From assembly GCA_037893225.1 (NCBI GenBank), contig JAZGUH010000142.1:1-64000 (forward strand): a stretch of 64,000 bases of DNA. Direction: 5' to 3'. Shown in pieces: positions 22,681-32,801 of this stretch. Under the pieces are notes generated by a model. The model was not told the DNA's origin. It was given only the letters and a program-made list of their open reading frames with translations, and did no database searches. This DNA comes from Hippasteria phrygiana. Lineage: Eukaryota > Echinodermata > Asteroidea > Valvatida > Goniasteridae. The translations under genes and the position numbers were made by a program. Each line of letters begins with the position of its first letter. Positions within the stretch are counted from its first letter, which is position 1.

Positions 22681-23129
22681 TTTAAAAAAAAAAGGAGGCA
22701 GAGGGGCTTTCTATTTTCAAGATGGCCGTCATTTAAAAAAATCTGGCAACCGTTGGTGTTTCCCTGTTCAAAGATGCATTAAAAATGAAAGAGATGTTGG
22801 ACAAGAGAACTGAACATAATTTTAGCATGTTTGTAGCACCATATCAGCCTAAAAAAGACCCCAAAAAAACAACTTCCGACTTGCAAGTATTAGGGCTGAC
22901 GATATTGACTTTTTAGTAGTCGATTTGTTTACCTCGCAATATCGCCGATATGGCGAAAAAAATTTCGTTCATAACTACATAATCACCGGACGTGTTTGTC
23001 GCCAGTCATTGCCATTCTTAGGCCAGACATCAATATTCTGCGGATATCCGGATCAAAGCCTTTTCTTTGTTACCGCCACCAGCCAGAGCAATACCCTATA
23101 CACTCCAGACTATTGTTACCACCCCCTAG

Positions 23130-23225
23130 ATTTCTTAAAAGAATTCCTGAGATTCCAGGAACACAATGACTGACACAAGGGGGGGGGGGGGTTCCCTTGC
23201 CCACATATCGTGCTTCAAATGGCCA
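23130..23225. repeat. Dispersed repeat, inverse copy of 8958-9062
   Basis: TCCTGAGATTCCAGGAACAC and the G-run followed by TTCCCTTGCCCA are the inverse of the copy within the TRABD-like gene. Confidence 0.6.
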
Positions 23226-24662
23226 GAGCTGGGCTGGCTAATTTGCATGTGAATAAAACTAAATATTACAATGAAGTGCGGAGTATGCTGATTGTATACT
23301 TTAGATATTTAGAACGTCTTATATTTTTTCTGCGAGTTGTTGAATCACATTAAATTTTTTTTAATTGAATTAGCATTTTAAAAGAATGATCCCGAACCGA
23401 AAAAAATATTCGCTAAAACTTCTAGAGTTTTTAACCACAAGATTTCGTCAGATGAGAAAATAAAAGTAGGCCACTGTACGTTATTAATCGCTATGTTCGA
23501 TGTGACCAGAGAATTTCCCTTGTTCCCCTTTTAGGACAGACGATTTAAAAAATAAAAAATTATGAAACATTCAGTATGACTTTGAAATGCTGGTAGTCGA
23601 GCACCACATGGCTGGATTTGTGCAATATTTCGATCTCTCCATCACACCACCCAGTGCCCGCTGGATAAATGTACTCTCCAGATGCCACGTGTGGTTGGCA
23701 TGGAATATTCTTTATGTTTTATTTTCGCAGGCTTTGCAGTCCAGGGCGCCCTACACAAAGAAACTCTGGAGCTGAACCCATTATATACATTTTGTTACAT
23801 GGTATTACAATGTATAAATAATTGTATACCTCGCAAAAGTTGAGCTGTCAATCACTTTATAAGGTTTCAGGGCTAGAGGTGCAGGATATTTTATTTCAGA
23901 CGTACTTTTCTTTCAGGGCGAATGAATACTGACATTGTAATGAGTACTGATTTTTTTAAAACATGCATGTAGCTTGTCGGAACAGGTGAGCATTAATATT
24001 CCAAGCAAAGGATACAATAATCCATCCTTCGTTTAATTCAGCCACGGGAGGGTAAAAATTATTCTCCTTGCTCGACGTTAAATACGGTAATCGATGGATT
24101 TATTTCATTAGCGATGTGTCCCCTTTGTGTGTTATATTTGTTCTGCGTGCTCTAATTTTTCTGGTGATTTTCACAGCAAGGTTGCGTTCAGCCCGCCCAC
24201 TAGACTATTGACGGGTACCAGCGAATTGTGTAGATACCAACAGTCAATCCGCATGAACCAGCTGATCTATTTAGAGCTTATCAGCAGGAGGCACGAACCA
24301 CGTGCGAGCAGCCCCAAACTGTGCAAAGAAGCATTAAAGCATTTCTCAATGAATGGTTGAAATGATACGCCCACTAATTTGCATAGATTTAAATATGGCT
24401 CAGCCTACACAAAACCACATTTTGAGAAGTTTTCAGGGTTAACTTTATGAAAATTACACTGGGGGTAACACAAAGAGTAACACCAGTGGCTAAGTTTTGA
24501 AAACAACTTCTTTGCAATACAATCGGCATAATTTGGTCTAATTGCGGTGAAAATTATCATTTTCTAGCTGCCTACCATGAATAGAAATCAATGTCATTTG
24601 GTGATTTTCATAAAACGTCCCCGCAGTTAGAATCACCGAGCCACCAAGTGGTAAATTATCTT

Positions 24663-24960
24663 ATGCACCTATCAATTGCTTCCCCACCCCTCCCCGGGCT
24701 GCCCCACCCAAGATATGGGGATTGTCACTTTTGAAGTGACCAAATCCCCACCCCTGGGGCAACATTTTCGTGACAATCCCCGACATACATGGGTGGCACC
24801 CCCACCTCATAGTTTTGAACTTCTGATGATGTGGAAACAATGGCAAAATGAGTGACCAAAATCCCCAGCCTGGTGCTTGAAAAATGTGACCAAAATCCCC
24901 ACATAAGACCTGGGGCAGCCCGGGAGGGGGAGGGGTGGGGGAAGCAATTGATAGGCGCAT
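24663..24960. repeat. MITE with ATGCACCTATCAATTGCTTC ends
   Basis: About 45 bp at the left (ATGCACCTATCAATTGCTTC..CCCGGGCTGCCCCA) face TGGGGCAGCCCGGG..GAAGCAATTGATAGGCGCAT at the right. The interior is a chain of CCAAAATCCCCA-type phrases. The first and last bases are within an ATTAT context; the target duplication is not certain. Confidence 0.75.
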
Positions 24961-25636
24961 TATTTACACTATAAATAAAAAGATCGAAAGGATGATGTCA
25001 CTTTGACTTGAACCTCGCTTACAAGGAAATTAATTTAGGCAAATTTGCTGGTAAAAAGAAAGTATCACCGATTTTTTAAGGGAAAATAGGGGTTCCGAAA
25101 AAAATTCGCCGATTTTAAAAACGATATCGCCGATATCTCGATTTTTCGATTTTAAAAAACATGTAGCTGATTTTGATTTTTGGGCGGCGAATATCGCATC
25201 ATCGCGATTTTATCGTCGTATCGCCCAGCACTAGCAAGTATTTATTTTCCGATTGACATTTTTGGGTTTTTTTATACATAATTTTTCTGTGGTAAATTAT
25301 TTTATTAAATCCAGGCGGCCTCTAAAAAGGAAGCGGGCGGGGACGCGAAACATGTTTTTTTTTTTTTGCCTAATGCAGCGAGGGCATGTTTATCACTGCA
25401 GAACCAACATTAAAACCATGGCAATGTTGTAGGCCTAATTTTCAGACAGACAAGTGTTAATCATGTTCTCAAGAACTTCTCTGAATATTTTTTCGGCAAA
25501 ATTCAGTCGGGAAGGCATTTAATTATAAGAGTTCTGCATTTTACCCAGGCAGGCTTTTGAGCGGGATTTGGTCTGTGCTTTATAATGCACGGCCGCATAA
25601 GGCTGGGGGAGGATGCATGTTTGCCACTGCAGAACT

Positions 25637-26727
25637 AGTCCGAGTAACTTGGACCCTTCATATCGCCTTTTTTAACATTTGGACATGATCTGGCGATAGT
25701 AGGGTCCAAGTCGATTGTGCGATAGAGAATGGCCAAAAATTCAATCCCAACAAAAAACATCAGAATTCAACCTTACAACGGCCACCAAAATACTAGATAC
25801 GCCACCACCTGAACAAGTGGAGTTCCATGATCAAATGAATGTACCAAGGTTTACTTAACATCCAAATAAAAAGTGAAATTTTACCGTTTCATTCCCAGAG
25901 ACCCCCGCAGAACATGTCTTCTCGCTTTCTTGTAGTCGGTCAGTACGTAGTTCGAATAGTGACCGTACCCCTCGACCGTGCATGACGTCACCCTGATGCG
26001 CAGCGCCCGCATGCATCGCGCGACAACCTGTTTATGCCGGCGACTGTTTCCTGGTGGTACAACGGTCGTGTCCATCCGATTGGAGGCTGCACGCGCGTGC
26101 GACTCGTTTTGTTTTGTATTGTTCTGTTTTGTTTTATTATTGGGGGCGGTTGTAATTGTGTTAATGAAGATCAAACTGCTTGAAGTATCTGGTGTATCTG
26201 CCCAAAAACAAAACAAAAAACCGAGTTCATGGAGGAAGTTCAAAACCCCCAAACCCCCTGACGTGCGTGCAACCTCGAATCAATATATCTACACACAAAC
26301 ATGTAACGCGACCGTTGTACCACTCACGAAACAGTCGCCGGCATAAACAGGTTGTCGCGCGATGCATGCGGGCGCTGCGCATCAGGGTGACGTCATGCAC
26401 GGTCGAGGGGTACGGTCACTATTCGAACTACGTACTGACTGACTACAAGAAAGCAGACATGTTCTGCGGGGGTCTCTAGGAATGAAACGGTAAAATTTCA
26501 CTTTTTATTTGGATGTTAAGTAAACCTATCTGATCATGGAACTCCACTTGTTCAGGTGGTGGCGTATCTAGTATTTTGGTGGCCGTTGTAAGGTTGAATT
26601 CTGATGTTTTTTGTTGGGATTGAATTTTTGGCCATTCTCTATCGCACAATCGACTTGGACCCTACTATCGCCAGATCATGTCCAAATGTTAAAAAAGGCG
26701 ATATGAAGGGTCCAAGTTACTCGGACT
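25637..26727. mobile_element. Long-TIR element (~430-bp arms, near-identical)
   Basis: The left arm 25637-26068 and right arm 26309-26727 are nearly identical in inverse orientation, starting AGTCCGAGTAACTTGGACCC and ending with its complement. Flanked by ACT on both sides (25634-25636, 26728-26730), a possible 3-bp duplication such as PIF/Harbinger elements make. Open frames of 100-120 codons across it run through both arms and carry no transposase motif, so it is non-autonomous. High arm identity points to recent insertion or gene conversion. Confidence 0.8.
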
Positions 26728-26760
26728 ACTGCAGAACCAACATTAAAAATCTTCCTGGTT

Positions 26761-26836
26761 CTGCAGAGTTCCGCAGAGTTCCGCAGAGTTCCGCAGAGTT
26801 CCGCAGAGTTCCGCAGAGTTCCGCAAGTTTCCGCAA
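26761..26836. repeat. 10-bp tandem repeat, CCGCAGAGTT
   Basis: Six perfect or near-perfect copies of CCGCAGAGTT followed by two decayed ones (CCGCAAGTTT, CCGCAAAATA). The period of 10 is not a multiple of three, so each frame reads the same 10-residue motif with a 30-nt cycle; it is not evidence of coding. Confidence 0.9.
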
Positions 26837-26876
26837 AATACCCACACCACTGCACACCCCTTATCAATGCTTATTT

Positions 26877-26961
26877 AGCTTGAACATTCCAGCTCTAGGC
26901 TCATGACATGTGAGATTCGAATCTCACATGTCATGAGCCTAGAGCTGGAATTTTCAAGCTA
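26877..26961. repeat. Near-perfect 84-bp palindrome
   Basis: AGCTTGAAxATTCCAGCTCTAGG..TGTGAGATTC mirrored about ATTCGAAT at 26915-26922. The arms are about 40 bp with only one or two mismatches and no spacer. Confidence 0.85.
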
Positions 26962-27194
26962 ATGCTTATTAACTGTTACTAACAAAATCTTGCATTTTTT
27001 AATACGTAAATTTATTAAATATAACTCCACCTTTATCTTCTCCGGCAGATGCCAATTGATGACTGCTATCTTCCATCATGGCCAATCAGTCCCACATTAA
27101 TGCCAAAAATCGAGGCAAACAGTGTAACATATGGTAAACAGTACAAACTATTTTTGCGCTGATGAGATGAGCTGGCGAAGTTTCAAGTTGTCTG

Positions 27195-27233
27195 ATGGAG
27201 GAACTTGAACAAGTTGCCGGCGGCGGGAAGCAG
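27195..27233 (+). CDS. LRR/ADP-ribosylhydrolase-like gene, exon 1 (tentative)
   Basis: ATG at 27195 opens a 39-nt frame MEELEQVAGGGKQ that ends at a CAG/GTGGCT donor in phase 0. The next exon (32802) also begins in phase 0, so the join is consistent. There is no homology to support this short exon; it was chosen because it is the only good ATG-plus-donor found upstream in the right phase. The first intron would be 5.6 kb. A different first exon remains possible. Confidence 0.45.
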
Positions 27234-27790
27234 GTGGCTCTTTTCTTCGTCTGGACACTTTTTATACACAACTTTTCCCCGTCTGAAGAATGACAAGGAT
27301 TACCGAAAAACTACGATACTTGTTTCAAAAATATATAAATATATTTTCAGCGCACTGACTGCTCAACTGACTGCGTGCACTGCATTTAGCAATATGGTGC
27401 AAAATGTAATTGGTTCCCGTCATTTCATAACAAATATACAGGTAAACACGGACACCACCTGAAAAATATACAACGCATGCATCTTTGTGGAGTATGGTGA
27501 CGACAGGGGTCCAGACACTTACTTAAACTTGCGCGTGCAAAATGAAGGAACCAGACCAATTTAGTTGAACTTAACACGTCCATCCATATGCGACACGTCA
27601 CATGGGTGACCCGTATACGGTACAGTACACATCATCAAAACATCGACTGAAATCATCATGAATTTCGTATTGGCCAGCTGTTTCCACAGATCAGCTAGGT
27701 GTGTTGTTCATCATCAAGTTAAGTAGGCCCATAAATTTAGCAATCGGACGTAGTTTACATCATCAAAAGTGTATGATTTTTTACAATTCC
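27234..27790. other. Intron 1 of the LRR gene, nothing recognised
   Basis: AT-rich, no repeat or gene recognised. Confidence 0.3.
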
Positions 27791-27794
27791 AATA

Positions 27795-27925
27795 TGCATG
27801 GGGTGGTGGGTGGTGGGGGTGGGGTGGGGGGTGGTGGGGGTGGGGTGGGGGGAGGGGGGTAAGGGCTGGGTGGTGGTGGGTAAGGCGGGTGAGAAGAAGA
27901 CCCTATGGTGGGAAGGGGTGGGCAG
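27795..27925 (+). repeat. G-rich GGTGGG low-complexity tract
   Basis: About 130 bases of G-runs (3-6 G) separated by T or A, plus-strand G. The many runs of three or more G satisfy the pattern expected for G-quadruplexes on the transcribed RNA of the LRR gene. It lies about 560 bp downstream of the tentative exon 1. Confidence 0.8.
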
Positions 27926-28195
27926 TATAAACTGTTCTTAGAAAAGTGTGGTCCCAGAATCCAATGTTGCGATGATAGACTTTGCAGTCATGAACTGAGT
28001 ATATCCTGATCCTGCATTCTTTCTGTCAGTCTGTGTTTCTCTGGAAAGAGTGCACTGCAGTATCCTGCAGGCCTGGGTAAAAGTTGGGTCTACTGGACCT
28101 AGTCAGACCTACCTCAATTTAAAAATGTGTACAGTTTACAGGAAAGGCTCACAGTGTTTGCAGAAATTTAAACTAGGCCTACCTGATTTAATTTA

Positions 28196-28412
28196 GAAAG
28201 ATTTTACTTTAATACCCCCCACCAAAATCGGTCAAGAACAGCAACATCTTGAAAAATAACAAACCCTCCTTGATAACAACTGTCTAAACATGTGGCACAA
28301 CCTGTTATTTCAAGATTTATGTCAGCAAAAACTGTAAAAAAAAAAATGAGCAAGATATCAACATGTATGTGAACACTTTGAGTGACTTTACATGGTGCCA
28401 AGAACTTCTAAC
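28196..28412. repeat. Dispersed repeat, direct partner of 21367-21567
   Basis: Second copy of the AAGATTTTAxTTTAATAC..CATGTGGCACAACCTGTTAT repeat, slightly longer because of a poly-A stretch. The two copies sit on either side of the tentative first exon. Confidence 0.7.
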
Positions 28413-28993
28413 ACAGAAAACACAAAATTTCTTCCTCTATATTGCACTAAAATGTCCCAACAAATTCTCAAAATTAAAGGTTGTGCCAAGTGTTTATACA
28501 ATTATGAAGACAAATGGATGGTCGTAACCCTTTATACCTAGAACGGCTTTTAGCCTTGTTTTAGGCGATTTCTAAAAAAGATTGGTCAATTCTATGTGGA
28601 GTAGGAAATGTTTTTCAAGTATTTCAAACAAGATTTGAAATGTAATATACTGTAATGAAATCAATTTACTTTAGGAAATTTGAAATCAAGGATTAAGCTT
28701 CCCCGGCACTACGCCCTAGAAAGGCCTGAAAAAAAGAGTGTTTCACAGGTGAGAGGAAAATGCCAAATTCTGATTTTTTTTTGCCTATACCCTTTGCATT
28801 CTTCAATTGCAGCTAGAATGGAGCAATGCACGCCAAGCTTATGGTAGGAAAACGCAGATGTGATGCACCATGGGAAATGTAGAAACTCATGACTTGCCAC
28901 CGGTCAGGCCGGACGAGAGGAGACAGTTGAAGCTGACCAGGAAGATTACCCCAAAGCAGTATCAAACGGTAAGGTGGAGTCTGTGGGTATCTG
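28413..28993. other. Intron 1 of the LRR gene, nothing recognised
   Basis: No repeat partner or coding segment seen. Confidence 0.3.
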
Positions 28994-29212
28994 CAGGGAT
29001 GTAGTCGAGTCCATCACAAGTCCAGGCTGCAAGTTCATCACAAGCCCTCCAGTCCTAATTCCAATCACAAGCTATTCAAATGAGCTTTGACAAAGGCATT
29101 CTTTTGTCATTGTTCATGCAGTTACTTGTGATCGGCTTTTATGAAAGGACTTCTGACTGGACTTGCGAAAGGACTTGTGAAAGGACTTGCAGGGACTCGA
29201 CTACAGCTCTGG
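28994..29212. mobile_element. MITE with CAGGGxTGTAGTCGAGTCC ends
   Basis: CAGGGATGTAGTCGAGTCC at the left faces GGACTCGACTACAGCTCTGG at the right. AAAGGACTTGTG phrases are repeated inside. An inverse-orientation copy is at 39541-39750 and a relic at 48640-48675. The CAGGG terminus resembles hAT ends, but no clean 8-bp duplication is seen here. Confidence 0.75.
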
Positions 29213-29288
29213 TGGGTAGAAACAGTGATGAGAATGGTTTGAGTGGCCATGAACGTACTTTGGGAGCTTACAATTTATATTGTAAACT

Positions 29289-29529
29289 TTTTCAAAGTGA
29301 ACAAAGAAAACTGGCAGGAGCGGGATTCGAACCTGCGACCTCCGGAACACCGTACCAGCACTCTACCAACTGAGTTATCTTGCCCTATGTTGGCGGTCTT
29401 TCTAGTTGTCAGTATCTTTGTTTGGGTGGGCGCTAGTCAGAAGTCATCAACCCAGAATGCCGTATAGCCAGGGATCACACCCAATTTTACGATACAACCT
29501 ATAAAGCAACATTGTGGGGATCACTCAAT
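29289..29529 (-). repeat. tRNA-derived SINE copy 3 (minus strand)
   Basis: Reverse complement of the 11954-12200 copy: tail TTCAAAGTGAACAAAGAAAA, tRNA-like head 29312-29385 (GGATTCGAACCTGCGACCTC; TACCAACTGAGTTATCTTGC), then the ~145 bp body ending in GTGGGGATCACTCA. Confidence 0.75.
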
Positions 29530-29928
29530 GACAGAGATAAAACTTTTCTGATTTTAATCGGAAAACCGACTTTTTGACTTTTCCAATAAAATTTCCGATA
29601 TTTGTACAATTTGTCTCACAAAATTAGATTTTTCAACGATTTTTTCCACAATGTCCAATTTTATTTGAATTATAATTAAGAAGAAAACTTGATGAAAAAG
29701 TCGAGAAAAAGTTGATGAAAAGGCACGTAAAAATTATCGCGAACGTAGTTTTAATCTTTTTCACCAGTCGTAAATGAAGTATTTCTACGGTAGAAACACC
29801 GAGGTCTACACTGATCAGAGCCTTTTCCGGCTGGATAAAAGGTTAAACATTGACCTGTGACATGCAAAAATTTACGCGCATGCGTCAGTGTGTGGTGCGT
29901 GTGTACCGCATGCGCGTGCACCTGGCAG
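29530..29928. other. Intron 1 of the LRR gene, nothing recognised
   Basis: AT-rich with no recognised repeat. Confidence 0.3.
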
Positions 29929-30023
29929 ATGCAACGGTACCAGTGCCACCATACAACCTACACCGCGCCGCACGCTAGCACAGCGGGCGGCGCGGTGTAG
30001 GTTGTACAGTAGTACCGTTGCAT
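29929..30023. repeat. GC-rich hairpin, 95 bp
   Basis: ATGCAACGGTAC..ACAACCTACACCGCGCCGC faces GCGGCGCGGTGTAGGTTGT..GTACCGTTGCAT. The stem is about 35 bp with one bulge and a loop of about 15 bases; unusually GC-rich for the window. Confidence 0.8.
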
Positions 30024-30076
30024 ATTGCCGGCCGGGTACGGGTAGGGACATGAACGATCCGATGGATAAAATCAAA

Positions 30077-30154
30077 TTGTAGCGGTTCGCTTGGCTGCCA
30101 GAACCGCCGCAACACCCTGACGTCTCCAGTAAAATACCGTGCTCAAGGGGTTAA
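30077..30154. repeat. Truncated CCCCTTG-family MITE
   Basis: From TTGTAGCGGTTCGC to CTCAAGGGG TTAA it matches the right third of the copy at 16743-16966. The left part is missing. Confidence 0.6.
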
Positions 30155-30290
30155 TAATAATACCATCTGAGTAAAAAGGTGGCCCCTGAACCTGGATAAG
30201 CAAAGCCAATACACTCCTGGATTATTTGGCAGTTCAGTCCCAGCCAAATTTTGCCACAATGATACCCATTGCTAGCTGGAATTGTGTAAC

Positions 30291-32213
30291 AGGTCTCACA
30301 AGTTAGTTCATTGAGTCAACTAACCACTGAGACCTGGTTGTGTTCAAATTCCATATTAAAAGCTGCAAGAAAAGTTTCAAAACTAAATCCATCTTCATCT
30401 CAAGTAACAGGTCTCGCAAGTTAGTACATTGAATCAACTAAACACTGAGACCTGGTTGTGTTAAATTCCGTATTAAAACCTGCAAGAAAAGATTCAAAAC
30501 TAAATCCATCTTCATCTCAACTAAACACGTCTCGCAAGTTAGTACATTGAGTCAACTAACCACTGAGACCTGGTTGTGTTAAAATTCCGTATTAGAACCT
30601 GCAAGAAAAGTTTCAAAACTAAATCCATCTTCATCTCAAGTAACAGGTCTCGCAAGTTAGTACATTGAGTCAACTAACCACTGAGACCTGGTTGTGTTCA
30701 AATTCCGTATTAGAACCTGCAAGAAAAGTTTCAAAACTAAATCCATCTTCATCTCAAGTAACAGGTCTCGCAAGTTAGTACATAGAGTCAACTAACCACT
30801 GAGACCTGGTTGTGTTCAAATTCCGTATTAAAAGCTGCAAGAAAAGTTTCAAATTCAAATCCATTTTATCTCAAGTAACAAGTCTCGCAAGTTAGTGCAT
30901 TGAGTGAACTAACCACTGAGACCTGGTTGTGTTCAAATTCCATATTAAAAGCTGCAAGAAAAGTTTCAAAACTAAATCCATCTTCATCTCAAGTAACAGG
31001 TCTCACCAGTTAGTACATTGAGTCAACTGACCACTGAGACCTGGTTATGTTCAAATTCGGCATTAAAAGCTGCAAGAAAAGATTTAAAACTAAATCCATC
31101 TTCATCTCGAGTAACAGGTCTCACAAGTTAGTACATTGAGTCAACTAACCACTAAGACCTGGTTGTGTTCAAATTCCGTATTAAAAGCTGCAAGAAAAGT
31201 TTTTAAATCCAAATCCATCTTCATCTCAAGTAACAGGTCTCACAAGTTAGTACATTGAGTCAACTAACCACTGAGACCTGGTTGTGTTCAAATTCCATAT
31301 TAAAAGCTGCAAGAAAAGTTTCAAAACTAAATCCATCTTCATCTCAAGTAACAGGTCTCGCAAGTTAGTACATTGAGTCAACTAACCACTGAGACCTGGT
31401 TGTGTTCAAATTCCGTATTAAGAGCTGCATGAAAAGTTTCAAAACTAAATCCATCTTCATCTCAAGTAACAGGTCTCGCAAGTTAGTACATTGAGTCAAC
31501 TAACCACTGAGACCTGGTTGTGTACAAATTCCGTATTAAAAGCTGCAAGAAAAGTTTCAAAACTAAATCCATCTTCATCTCAAGTAACAGGTCTCACAAG
31601 TTAGTACATTGAGTCAACTAACCACTGAGACCTGGTTGTGTTCAAATTCTGCATTAACCCTAACCTTCCCTAACCTGCCAAAATCAAACACCCCATTTGT
31701 GTTGAATTTTGTGTGATTGGGTACTGTAGAGCCTTGGCACCATCACTTTGCATGGGACTTGATGCCCTGATTTTGTCTAAGTACAAAGAATGTGCCATTG
31801 GTTTACTACACAGTGTTGGAGTTTGTGTGGTTAGGGAAGGATTCTAGTAAAAAGCCTTGGGCTGTTAGGGTTAAAAGCTGCAAGAAAAGTTTCAAATTTA
31901 CATCCATCTTCATCTCAAGTAACAGGTCTCACAAGTTAGTACATTGAGTCAACTAACCACTGAGACCTGGTTGTGTACAAATTCTGTATTAAAAGCTGCA
32001 AGAAAAGTTTCAAAACTAAATCCATCTTCATCTCAAGTAAAAGGTCTCACAAGTTAGTGCATTGAGTCAACTAACCACTGAGACCTGGTTGTGTTCAAAT
32101 TCCGCATTAAAAGCTGCAAGAAAAGTTTAAAAACTAAATCCATCTTCATCTCATGTAACAGGTCTCACAAGTTAGTACATTGAGTCAACTAACCACTGAG
32201 ACCTGGTTGTGTT
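30291..32213 (+). repeat. 118-bp tandem repeat, 15 copies, each with a stem-loop
   Basis: Units start with AGGTCTC at 30291, 30409, 30527, 30645, 30763, 30880, 30998, 31116, 31235, 31353, 31471, 31589, then, after an inserted element, 31924, 32042 and 32160. Spacing is 117-119. Each unit contains AGGTCTC..GTTAGT..ACTAAC..GAGACCT, an imperfect 45-nt hairpin, and most have TGAGTCA in the loop (the consensus of AP-1/bZIP sites). The rest of the unit (AAGCTGCAAGAAAAGTTTC..CATCTTCATCTC) is less symmetric. Units are highly similar. Located in intron 1 of the LRR gene; no frame is kept open. Confidence 0.95.
31658..31870. mobile_element. TTAA MITE inserted inside a satellite unit
   Basis: CCCTAACCTTCCC..to..GGGAAGG..GTTAGGG, 213 bp, flanked by TTAA at 31654-31657 and 31871-31874. 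The neighbouring satellite units show the empty site GCATTAAAAGCTGC, so removing the element plus one TTAA restores the 118-bp period exactly. A diverged relative with the same interior (GTGCCTTGGCACCAT; TTTACTxCACAGTGTTGGA) is at 45149-45361. Confidence 0.92.
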
Positions 32214-32801
32214 TAAAGAATGCTCGTACATTACAAGCAAAACACTGCCTATTCAAACCTGTAAAAACCATTTTGTTACCAGTTTAAAGAATCCACTGAT
32301 AGCCAGATGAGATACTGGTTTCAATCAACAGGCTTTGTATTTAAACTTGATTTAGCACGTGTCTGGGAGAATATTGGGAGTATATGGGATCATGTCGCCT
32401 GTGGACAGCTTGTTGCATACTCCTTATCACATCTCAAATACACCTTTTTCACTCGTGACCAGATAGGGTGAAATGTAAACAAAACCACCATGTGCAGACT
32501 GCAATGGAGTGATCATAGTATATGTATGGTATTGGGCAGGTTACACCACAGCATGCTTGACTAGTTTACAGTCTGTCCATGACGGCACTTGCAAAAGATC
32601 TGTAAATGTGAATGACAAGTGAGTGACTGTGATTTTTCTTTCCAAAAAATATTTCATGAAGAAATTAAATCACAAGAGTTGCTAAGAGTAGTTCCTCAAA
32701 GATTTGGATAAGTGCATTCACTAACAAAAACTTAAGGTGAAAAGTAAAGTTCCTAGTTGGAACTAATATTCTTTCTATCAATGGCATCCAATTTCTCCTA
32801 G
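32214..32801. other. Intron 1 of the LRR gene, last part
   Basis: No repeat or gene recognised; ends in the pyrimidine-rich acceptor TTTCTCCTAG. Confidence 0.35.

Larger units (their letters stand above)
21050..27194. promoter_or_regulatory. Divergent intergenic region between the two genes
   Basis: Start codons of the TRABD-like gene (minus) and the LRR/ADP-ribosylhydrolase-like gene (plus) face away from each other across 6.1 kb. Promoters for both must lie here or in unseen 5' exons, but no TATA box or CpG-rich core could be assigned. Most recognisable content is repeats, listed separately. The stretches 22680-23130, 23226-24662 and 24961-25636 hold nothing I can name. Confidence 0.4.

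Noticed and set aside
25881..26346. Open frames of about 120 codons in both strands
   Set aside because: They run across the complementary arms of a transposon and mirror each other; no domain.
30291..32213. CRISPR-like array
   Set aside because: The whole 118-bp unit is repeated, without unique spacers, in an animal intron; it is a tandem satellite.
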